Shown: piece by piece, positions 4,786-10,999 of the stretch
Layout of the letters: the number at the start of each line of letters is the position of its first letter
How positions within the stretch are numbered: position 1 is the first letter of the stretch
Source of the DNA: Euryarchaeota archaeon UBA433
GTDB taxonomy: Archaea > Thermoplasmatota > Poseidoniia > Poseidoniales > Poseidoniaceae
Direction: 5' to 3'
Assembly: GCA_002495535.1 (NCBI GenBank)
Contig: DAFX01000063.1
Coordinates: forward strand, 11,791 to 22,789
Length of the DNA stretch: 10,999 bases
Translations under genes and position numbers: made by a program
Notes under the pieces: generated by a model
Told to the model about the DNA's origin: nothing
Databases searched by the model: none
The model's input: only the letters and a program-made list of their open reading frames with translations

Positions 4786-7281
4786 ATGGGGGGGCGAGAA
4801 CGAGGCAAACTTGTGGTCACGTCAGGGCTCCTCGCGCTGTTGTTGCTCAGCCTTATCGGGCCACAGGTCGCCGCATCCGGTGGTTCTGGCACCATTGAGT
4901 CGTCGAGTATTTCCTTGATGCCGTCACACCAAACTGATACGCCATTCCTCAACTTCTCCTTCGATGTGGTCGAACAAAGCGGTCAAAGCGCCGATGTCAC
5001 CGCCCAAACGACCTTGAAAACGATTGGTGGTTCCATTTTAGAGTCGATCAACGAGAGCAAAACTATTCCGATGAACGGAGTGGAAACGTTCAGCGTAAAT
5101 TTCTCAACACTCCCGTTTGGATACTCGATCGTTGAAACTATTCTCACGGGGGATGTGGGTGCGAATTCAAGCACCCACACAATCGGATTCAACCGCACTG
5201 TTCAACGCCTTGTTCCTTTGGATATTGGTTTTGCATCAAGCGGCGATATCACCTTCACCAGCCTCGGTACAAACGGCCAAGAAACTGGGAATTTATCGAT
5301 CAGCGACGGCGATCTTGTTGGCGTCGGAGTGCCCGTCCTCAACAACGGAGATTACCCGTGGACAGGAACCATCACTGCAAACTTCTCCTCGGGGTCATCG
5401 CAAGAGTTCCTGAGCATCAACGAGGTCGAAGTGCCACCTATGGCAAGCGTGATTTTATTCATCAATTCAACCATCGCCATGTCCGAAGGTCAAGCAAGCA
5501 TCGTGCTGGAATTAAACGCATCAGGAGATGGGGATGCTACGGATGAACTCCGAACCGTTTTGTTCCAAGTCGGGCCACCACCGCTTCCACAAATGGATCT
5601 TCATGCTGAACTTCTGACCGTTGAATATGCGGCTGGTGATGTGCTTGATTGGAACCTCACCGTTGCGAACAATGGTGCGCATCTGTTCACCGGGACCGTC
5701 ATCTGCAACTTTGGTCAAACCACAGTACTCAACGAGAGCCTTGAAGTGAATGTTCTGGCGAGCACAATCCTTCCCTTCACCACTCAAGCCCGCCCAGCAG
5801 AATTGAATTGTGACGTTTCGGGTATGCGTATTTCAGACGCTTCATTGACGCCTTTCACATCCACCTTCGATGTTATCTCTGCCGTCTTTGAAGCTGCAGG
5901 CTCTTCCTCACCAGGCGTCCTCGATGGCCCATGGCACGTTGGCGACAGTGCACGATTTTCCATGCTGGTGCGCAACCATGGAGATGTAGCAGGAAGTGTG
6001 GCTATTGAATGCACCACCAGTCAATCTGTGTACACCAGTTCCGAATTGTTCCTCGCCGTGGATGCGGCGGGTGAAGTTTCTGTTGTGGTGCCAATGCTCT
6101 TGGACGGGGACCAACCGATCGAATGGCGACTGATCTCCCCTGATGGCAGCATCGATGAAGGTCTCAACGGTTCAGTTGTGGTACCAGTTGCTGCAAAGCA
6201 ATTCCTCATTCCTACAGTTCACAATGTGACTTGGGACGCTGAAACTGGGGTTACCATGTCTTGGTCGGTTGAGTTGGCAGATGGTGTGGACCGCCCGGTG
6301 CGTATTCGTCTGGGCTACTTCGATTCAGGTGAAACATACCTGATGGATTACATGGTTGATCTCACGCCGGGCATCATGTCAGGCTCGTTCAACCTGGGCT
6401 TTATCGAAGCAGATCGAGTCACACTCAGGGTCGACGCCTTCAACTGGAGTGAAGCGGTTGGTCCATCGAGTGACAGCAGGAATGTCCCTTCCAGCCGACC
6501 AGTCTATAGTTTACAATTCGACCCCCTAGCCGCTCCTCCACGCCCGACTATGGACCAATCAGCAACGGTCAAGGTGACGGTTGTCAACTCAGGTGAGGTG
6601 GCGGGTCAAGCAGGTGAACTGCTCTTGCTTGGTGAAGACAACACCCTGTTCGATACCCAATCAACACCCGCCCTCGATGCTGGTGAATCGATGATCATGA
6701 CCCTCACGCTCCAATCCTGGCCGGATGGCACAAGGGTCGGACTCAAGGCGGTGTGGACCGTCGGAGAAGAACAACTCACGGGTTCTGAGACTTTCCTTTC
6801 TGCCGAAGTTGAACAAGCATCAGAAGGATTCGCAGTGCCCTGGTTGGGCCTGCTTGGGGGGCTTGCTCTTGCAGGCGCCTTAATTGCAGCAGTGCGCATC
6901 AAACAAGCGCAGAGCCTCAACCCTTCCTCGAAAGTTGGCAAACCCTCCAAGCGAACATCTTCATCTAAATCCAAGGCAAGTGTGAGCGATGTCAAGATCC
7001 AAATTGGATGCCCTGAATGCGCACGGCAACTTAGGGTCCCCGCCTCCTACACAGGTTCAGTGCGCTGCCCTGACTGTTCCAACAAGTTCGATGTTGAAGG
7101 GAAACAGGAAGAAAGCGAGGCACCAGAGGAAGTTGAAGAAGAGGAAGAAGAGATTGAGGTGGTCGAGGAAAAGGTGGAAATTTCTTGCCCTGAATGCTCA
7201 CAATCATTACGTGTCCCTCACGACTATGCTGGTTCAGTCCGTTGTCCATCATGTGAACACGTCTTCAAGGCAAAGGGTTGA
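4786..7281 (+). CDS. Single-pass surface protein: Ig/CARDB-like repeats outside, two four-Cys ribbons inside
   Basis: The 831-aa product begins with a signal peptide (basic MGGRERGK, then hydrophobic LVVTSGLLALLLLSLIG, likely cleavage after VAA30). The outer part, about 31-680, is beta-rich and has at least four CARDB/Ig-like units marked by NNG/NHG/NSG turns at 186, 295, 397 and 601 and by many N-x-[ST] glycosylation sites. One transmembrane helix lies at about 684-704 (WLGLLGGLALAGALIAAV), followed by a basic stop-transfer stretch. The cytoplasmic tail has two ribbons with identical spacing, C742/C745-x15-C761/C764 and C801/C804-x15-C820/C823, joined by a Glu-rich linker (775-796). The ribbons resemble MJ0042-type zinc ribbons. 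The layout suggests a receptor or envelope anchor with a metal-binding tail. The ligand is unknown. The DtxR gene starts 25 bases downstream. Confidence 0.85.
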   Translation: MGGRERGKLVVTSGLLALLLLSLIGPQVAASGGSGTIESSSISLMPSHQTDTPFLNFSFDVVEQSGQSADVTAQTTLKTIGGSILESINESKTIPMNGVETFSVNFSTLPFGYSIVETILTGDVGANSSTHTIGFNRTVQRLVPLDIGFASSGDITFTSLGTNGQETGNLSISDGDLVGVGVPVLNNGDYPWTGTITANFSSGSSQEFLSINEVEVPPMASVILFINSTIAMSEGQASIVLELNASGDGDATDELRTVLFQVGPPPLPQMDLHAELLTVEYAAGDVLDWNLTVANNGAHLFTGTVICNFGQTTVLNESLEVNVLASTILPFTTQARPAELNCDVSGMRISDASLTPFTSTFDVISAVFEAAGSSSPGVLDGPWHVGDSARFSMLVRNHGDVAGSVAIECTTSQSVYTSSELFLAVDAAGEVSVVVPMLLDGDQPIEWRLISPDGSIDEGLNGSVVVPVAAKQFLIPTVHNVTWDAETGVTMSWSVELADGVDRPVRIRLGYFDSGETYLMDYMVDLTPGIMSGSFNLGFIEADRVTLRVDAFNWSEAVGPSSDSRNVPSSRPVYSLQFDPLAAPPRPTMDQSATVKVTVVNSGEVAGQAGELLLLGEDNTLFDTQSTPALDAGESMIMTLTLQSWPDGTRVGLKAVWTVGEEQLTGSETFLSAEVEQASEGFAVPWLGLLGGLALAGALIAAVRIKQAQSLNPSSKVGKPSKRTSSSKSKASVSDVKIQIGCPECARQLRVPASYTGSVRCPDCSNKFDVEGKQEESEAPEEVEEEEEEIEVVEEKVEISCPECSQSLRVPHDYAGSVRCPSCEHVFKAKG

Positions 7282-7306
7282 TGGCAACAAACGACGAGGG
7301 TGAGGC

Positions 7307-7966
7307 ATGAGCGGGCATTTCCAGGAGTTCGAGGACGAATACCTCGAAACGATGTACGAGTTCTATGAGCGCGATGCTGATGCTCTGGTGCGTACGGGTG
7401 ATCTTGCTTCCTCGCTGTCCGTTTCACCTGCTTCAGCAACCGAAATGATTCAAAGGCTCGCCTCCAAAGGGCTTGTCGATTACACGCCCTACAAAGGTGC
7501 AAAACTCACTGAAATTGGCTTGCTGCATGGGAAGAAGATGAAACGCAGGCATCGACTCGCCGAGGTACTGTTGGAAATCCTCCCATTCGAAGGCAACGCA
7601 CACGCAACAGCGTGCAGACTGGAGCATGCCATCGACGATGACCTAGAGGTTGCCTTGTCGCTTTTGCTTGGACGGCCAGACTTGGATCCGAGCGGCCGTG
7701 AAATACCAGCCCCGTCGCCCGAAATCCTCACTAGGATTGAGGCGACTCACAAAGAAATACGCCCGCTTTCATCAATGGAAGTCGGTGGAGAAGGTTCCCT
7801 TCAAGCCATGGTGATGGCTCCTAGTAGAATGGGGCAATTAGAGTCCATAGGGCTTCGAATTGGTGCGGTGGTTGGTCGCGATTCAGATGGTTTCGTATTG
7901 AGCGATGGCAAGCGCGTCGAATTGACTGATGCACTTGCTGCGCAACTGCTGTTTCGCCCTTCCTGA
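7307..7966 (+). CDS. DtxR/IdeR-type metal-dependent transcriptional repressor
   Basis: The 219-aa product has the three parts of the long DtxR form. A winged helix-turn-helix is at about 8-72 (EYLETMYEFYER; RTGDLASSLSVSPASATEMI; GLVDYTPYKGAKLTEIG). A dimerisation domain follows at about 76-125, and a FeoA/SH3-like C-terminus at about 155-216. Metal ligands line up with DtxR: H82 and E86 (RHRLAEVLLE), H99, then C103-x-x-E106-H107 (CRLEHAIDDDLE). The Cys is typical of iron-responsive DtxR/IdeR; manganese-responsive MntR has an acidic residue there. DtxR Met10 appears to be replaced by E11. It likely binds DNA when loaded with Fe(II), to repress iron uptake. No iron transporter is nearby, so its targets are elsewhere. 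The start is the ATG at 7307, after a GGTGAGG ribosome-binding site. It is probably co-transcribed with the ribbon protein before it. Confidence 0.92.
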   Translation: MSGHFQEFEDEYLETMYEFYERDADALVRTGDLASSLSVSPASATEMIQRLASKGLVDYTPYKGAKLTEIGLLHGKKMKRRHRLAEVLLEILPFEGNAHATACRLEHAIDDDLEVALSLLLGRPDLDPSGREIPAPSPEILTRIEATHKEIRPLSSMEVGGEGSLQAMVMAPSRMGQLESIGLRIGAVVGRDSDGFVLSDGKRVELTDALAAQLLFRPS

Positions 7967-8014
7967 GAACAGATTCGATGGAAGTCTTTAGAACGAAGCC
8001 ATCGTCGATTGAAC

Positions 8015-9511
8015 ATGGTCGATGAGGGTGATTCGCTCCAAGCTGTTGAAGAATCAGTGCTTTCCTCCGAACGGTTCTGGTACGCTCTTGACCGGCAACT
8101 GGTCAGTTCGGGGCTCCGATTGCTCCTCCTTTTGCCCTCCTTTTCGTTCCTCACTGCTTTTGGCGCACTGGCCTATGCCCAAGATTCTCCAGCATGGTGG
8201 GATAAAATAGAGCCAACGGTCAACCTGAGTTTTGCGATGACGCTTACTTCGTTAACGTTCGTCATTCTGTTCGGGTACATCATCACGCAAATCGTTCACA
8301 GGCATCGAACCCAACTCACCATTGCCCATTTCCAATCCGAAGTGAATCGGCTGAATCTCGAGCACCGGGCGGTACAATCGCTTCACGGCTACGAAGGTCT
8401 TGTCCATCACATGTCCAGTGTTCGATCGAAGCACACGCTCTCGCTCTCGTATGCTGTAATTTCAACCATGTTGATTATTGGGATCTTCTTCGTCAACATC
8501 GAGACACTGAACGGGAGGATCCTCCTCTTGCTCTCGTTTTCATTCACCCTTCTCTCGCTCGGTCAGCACCTTTCTACCCGCTCTCGCCCGTTCAACATGG
8601 ATGAACGAACTGGATTGCTTGAGGCCTACAATCCGCCCATTCACCCCTCAACACTTGAAATGGTGTTCAGTGACCTGGTGAAAACCCACATGGATCCCTT
8701 ACTTCGATCTGAATACGAAGTGTACTCAAAGGAGATTGAATCCTGCTTCATCCCCGGGACAAACCCTCAATTCGCCCGAGAAAAAATCTTGATGACCCTG
8801 TATCGACATTCCAAAGGCTTGGACTTCAAAACAATGGAAACTGAATTGTCAGAAGTCCTCAATGATGAGGGCATGGAACTCGTCAAGAGCCATCCAGTGT
8901 TCACCATGGAAGAATGGTTGTCAATCATCCACCATGTTGAGCGCTCTTGCCCTGCGTTTTTCAGGATGATCGGGCGCATCGAAGAAGACCTTGGAGCGGG
9001 TCGAAAAACCATCACCGACGATATTGTGTTTGAAGTCGACATGGAGAATGTGGTTCATGAGCGTGCGAATCTGTTCACCTTGATGCACAATCTTTCTGAT
9101 GAACCTCGTACCATCGTACTCAGGGTTCAATCGCCTGATTTCCGGCCTCATGATTTGGCGATGACCTATCGGTTGAATCCTGGTGAGAAACGATGGTGGT
9201 CCAATTCCCCACTTCCACTCGCAGCAGAAGGCGATGATGACGTTCTTGGTCTGATGTCCGGATTGTTGCGAGACGGCACCATGGCGTGGCAGTCCATGCT
9301 TCCAGAGCGCTTTGGAGAGGCCACCGTTTCTGTACGGCTCGAAGAACAGAGTGGAGATTTGCTGATTGGTCGTCAAATCAATGTTCGTGTTCGTTCGAAA
9401 TACCGTGAACGGGTCCGTACTTCTGGCTCCATCACTGCAAATTTGCTGGGTGGTCTTGGCCTCATTCTCGGTGCATTCATTAAAATCCGTGATATTTTTG
9501 ATGCAATTTGA
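8015..9511 (+). CDS. Multi-pass membrane protein of unknown family
   Basis: I do not recognise this 498-aa product. Four transmembrane helices lie near the N-terminus in two pairs: about 34-54 (LRLLLLLPSFSFLTAFGALA), 71-93 (AMTLTSLTFVILFGYIITQI), 143-161 (LSYAVISTMLIIGIFFVN) and 167-185 (RILLLLSFSFTLLSLG). A charged stretch of about 45 residues (HRHRTQLTIAHFQSEVNRLN) lies between the pairs. Residues about 190-465 are soluble. The first part is helical; the later part (340-465) is rich in predicted strands (RTIVLRVQSPDF, EATVSVRLEE, INVRVRS). A fifth hydrophobic segment lies at about 476-490 (LLGGLGLILGAFIKI). I use the ATG at 8015; a TTG two codons earlier (8009) is possible. It starts 48 bases after the DtxR gene and could be regulated by it, but no operator is evident. 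No catalytic motif is visible. Confidence 0.8.
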   Translation: MVDEGDSLQAVEESVLSSERFWYALDRQLVSSGLRLLLLLPSFSFLTAFGALAYAQDSPAWWDKIEPTVNLSFAMTLTSLTFVILFGYIITQIVHRHRTQLTIAHFQSEVNRLNLEHRAVQSLHGYEGLVHHMSSVRSKHTLSLSYAVISTMLIIGIFFVNIETLNGRILLLLSFSFTLLSLGQHLSTRSRPFNMDERTGLLEAYNPPIHPSTLEMVFSDLVKTHMDPLLRSEYEVYSKEIESCFIPGTNPQFAREKILMTLYRHSKGLDFKTMETELSEVLNDEGMELVKSHPVFTMEEWLSIIHHVERSCPAFFRMIGRIEEDLGAGRKTITDDIVFEVDMENVVHERANLFTLMHNLSDEPRTIVLRVQSPDFRPHDLAMTYRLNPGEKRWWSNSPLPLAAEGDDDVLGLMSGLLRDGTMAWQSMLPERFGEATVSVRLEEQSGDLLIGRQINVRVRSKYRERVRTSGSITANLLGGLGLILGAFIKIRDIFDAI

Positions 9512-9536
9512 TGGAAATTTTGCTTTGATGTCAAGC

Positions 9537-9558
9537 CGTAGCCTTGAAATGGGCTACG
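9537..9558 (+). promoter_or_regulatory. Perfect 7-bp inverted repeat before the coiled-coil gene
   Basis: CGTAGCC and GGCTACG flank the 8-base spacer TTGAAATG, in the 60-base gap between the membrane-protein stop and the ATG at 9572. It ends 13 bases before that ATG and has no following T-run. It could be a repressor site overlapping the transcript start, or a hairpin at the mRNA 5' end that limits translation. The rest of the gap holds nothing I can name. Confidence 0.5.
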
Positions 9559-9571
9559 CTATGGACAAACC

Positions 9572-10579
9572 ATGCGCGGAATCAAAGATGATGCCACACC
9601 CAACCCGGATTCAGAGTTGAGGGACGAACTGCAAGCCATGGAAGCTCGAGTCCGCAAAATGCGCGACTCCAGGAACGCTTTCAGCGATCAGGCACGGACA
9701 GCCGCTGACAAGCGCAACTCCATTCAAGGACAGTACAAGGAACACCGTGAGAAGGTTGACCTCGTTTTGGCTGAAGTCAAAGCAATCCGTGCAGAAGTCA
9801 AAATGCACAAGGAAAAGCGAAATGCCATTCAAACTCAATTGCGTGATATCATCGGGCAAGCCAAGGGTCACCGAAAGGAGAAAGGCAGCAAGAAATCAGC
9901 AACAGCAGAATACGCGCAACTCAAGCAAGAAGTCTCAAGCCTCGAGAAGACCTTCGAAACATCATCTGTTGGTCAAAAAAAGGAAAAAGAGATGATTAAG
10001 AAAATCAAGGAAATGGGCCGTCGAATTGAAGAATTGGCTCCAGAAGTGACCAAGTTCGAAATGATCGCTGTCGATCTAAGCGACATGGACACAGCCATCA
10101 AGACGCTCAAGGCAGAAGCAGATGCATCCCATCAAGCCATGCTCGAAGCGGTTGGTCGTGCAGACGCCATGTCGAAAGAAGTGGATGAAGCATTTGCTCA
10201 CCGTGACTTCCTCAAAGCAGAAGGTGACAGATTCCACAACGAATTCGTCGAGATGCGCCAAAAATCTGATCAGGTCCATGAAAAGATCACGGAAATGATG
10301 GTCAACGTCAATGAAATACGTGACAAGTTGAACATGGCTCGTGATGAACGAAAGTCTTGGATGGTTGACCACAACGCTGCAGTCAAGTCAGAAATGAAAA
10401 CTGGTGCAGAATCAGAAGATGTGGCTGACGCCCTTCTCTCGAGCCTCCAGAGTCAAGGCTCAGTGACCTTTGGTGGTACCGCCAAGGGTGACGCTCAAGG
10501 CACCTTCAAGAAAGGTGGAAAATCCTCCAAGAAGAAGTCGATGCGACGTATTGACATGAACGCTACTCGACGCCGCTGA
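9572..10579 (+). CDS. COG1340-like coiled-coil protein with basic tail
   Basis: The 335-aa product is nearly all charged helix from about 14 to 270. A basic break at 97-110 (AKGHRKEKGSKKSA) lies before the second helical part. The second part opens with L124-E-K-T-F128-E-T, E138 and K146, identical in spacing to the signature in the two minus-strand coiled-coil proteins. The first helix carries repeated R-N pairs (R34-N35, R48-N49, R83-N84), typical of the COG1340 pattern. The C-terminus has D286-A-L-L-S-S291, a Gly/Ser linker, then KKGGKSSKKKSMRR and a final RRR. No membrane segment or enzyme motif is present. By family resemblance to eukaryotic Bfr1, an mRNP- and polysome-associated protein, an RNA or ribosome link is possible but unproven here. 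The sugar nucleotidylyltransferase that starts 10 bases later probably shares its transcript. Confidence 0.87.
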   Translation: MRGIKDDATPNPDSELRDELQAMEARVRKMRDSRNAFSDQARTAADKRNSIQGQYKEHREKVDLVLAEVKAIRAEVKMHKEKRNAIQTQLRDIIGQAKGHRKEKGSKKSATAEYAQLKQEVSSLEKTFETSSVGQKKEKEMIKKIKEMGRRIEELAPEVTKFEMIAVDLSDMDTAIKTLKAEADASHQAMLEAVGRADAMSKEVDEAFAHRDFLKAEGDRFHNEFVEMRQKSDQVHEKITEMMVNVNEIRDKLNMARDERKSWMVDHNAAVKSEMKTGAESEDVADALLSSLQSQGSVTFGGTAKGDAQGTFKKGGKSSKKKSMRRIDMNATRRR

Positions 10580-10583
10580 GGGA
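10578..10583 (+). promoter_or_regulatory. Ribosome-binding site that supports a TTG start
   Basis: GAGGGA, overlapping the stop of the coiled-coil gene, sits six bases before the TTG at 10590. It supports that TTG over the in-frame ATG at 10605, which would delete the first strand of the nucleotide-binding fold. Confidence 0.4.
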
Positions 10584-10589
10584 TGCTTT

Positions 10590-10999
10590 TTGCACGGCGT
10601 CATCATGGCAGGCGGACAAGGTTCCCGCCTGCGACCGTTGACGCTCACTCGTCCAAAACCAATGGTTGAGGTGCTTGGCCGGCCGGTCATCGATTTCGTC
10701 AAAGACGCTATGATCGACGCTGGTGTCAACAACCTCGTTGTCACAACTGGATACAAGGGTGAGCAACTCTCAGCCCATGTTTCAAACTGGGCCGAGGATG
10801 GAATTGCTGCTCGAATCAATCAGGAAGCGGTTCCAATGGGAACTGCAGGAAGCGTTCGCTTGCTGCTCGATGAACTGACAGAGACGTTCATTGTCGGCTC
10901 TGGTGATTCAGTCGCCTCATTTGACATTCAAGCCTTGTTCAAAGCACACAAAGCAAACGGAGCTAAAGTGACCATGGCGTTATGGGAAGTTGAAGATCC
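10590..10999 (+). CDS. Sugar-phosphate nucleotidylyltransferase, N-terminal part, cut by the window edge
   Basis: An open frame of 136 complete codons runs off the right edge. From the TTG at 10590 it begins HGVIMAGGQGSRLRPLT, the hallmark N-terminus of this family, followed by RPKPMVEVLGRP. The Gly-rich loop (G8-G-x-G-S-R13) binds the NTP phosphates, and K23 of RPKP is the usual conserved lysine. NQEAVPMGTAGSVRLLLDEL matches the plGTAGa segment near the base-binding site, and GSGDSVASFD is close to the usual G-D motif with the metal-binding Asp. The enzyme couples a sugar 1-phosphate to an NTP, giving an NDP-sugar for glycans. Mannose-1-phosphate guanylyltransferase and glucose-1-phosphate thymidylyl/uridylyltransferase are equally possible because the specificity-determining C-terminal part is missing. 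It could supply glycosylation of surface proteins such as the one at 4786-7281, but that link is speculative. Confidence 0.92.
   Translation, partial: MHGVIMAGGQGSRLRPLTLTRPKPMVEVLGRPVIDFVKDAMIDAGVNNLVVTTGYKGEQLSAHVSNWAEDGIAARINQEAVPMGTAGSVRLLLDELTETFIVGSGDSVASFDIQALFKAHKANGAKVTMALWEVED

Noticed and set aside
9537..9558. Intrinsic terminator of the membrane-protein gene
   Set aside because: The stem is short, has no T-run after it and lies only 13 bases before the next start codon.

Overview
The window looks archaeal. It has TATA-like boxes close to start codons, TTG/GTG starts, few strong Shine-Dalgarno sites, a roadblock/LC7-type protein, several COG1340-like coiled-coil proteins and a DtxR-type regulator. 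The mix of eukaryote-like informational genes, roughly balanced base composition and large extracellular Ig-like proteins would suit a marine Thermoplasmatota lineage such as Marine Group II (Poseidoniales). That placement is inference from gene style; no marker gene is present to prove it. Nearly all of the window is coding, and I see no tRNA, rRNA, CRISPR array or mobile element.

Left half, all on the minus strand, in order of transcription from 4693: a 287-aa coiled-coil protein; a 726-aa nucleotidyltransferase whose start overlaps the previous stop (ATGA); a GNAT acetyltransferase 6 bases on; a short roadblock/LC7-like protein 10 bases further; then, after a 155-base gap with a hairpin, a second coiled-coil protein cut by the left edge. 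The nucleotidyltransferase is the highlight. Its first 350 residues match the eukaryotic non-canonical poly(A)/poly(U) polymerases of the Cid1/TUT type, with all three catalytic aspartates, the nucleotide-recognition residues and the His that marks UTP-preferring enzymes in Cid1. Its C-terminal half is a coiled coil with a basic tail, resembling the coiled-coil gene that is translationally coupled to it.

A 92-base divergent promoter region (4694-4785) separates this operon from the right half, all on the plus strand: a single-pass surface protein with Ig/CARDB-like repeats and two cytoplasmic four-cysteine ribbons; a DtxR/IdeR-type iron-responsive repressor; a multi-pass membrane protein of unknown family; a third coiled-coil protein; and the start of a sugar-phosphate nucleotidylyltransferase cut by the right edge.

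Three coiled-coil proteins share one ungapped signature (L-E-x-x-[LF]-E, then E 14 residues after the first Leu and K 22 after it). Two of them plus the nucleotidyltransferase also share a D-x-L-L-[SN]-[SN] motif just before a Lys/Arg-rich tail. My working hypothesis is an archaeal RNA 3'-tailing (uridylation or adenylation) enzyme working with COG1340/Bfr1-like coiled-coil partners. The enzyme family assignment is strong; the complex is inference.
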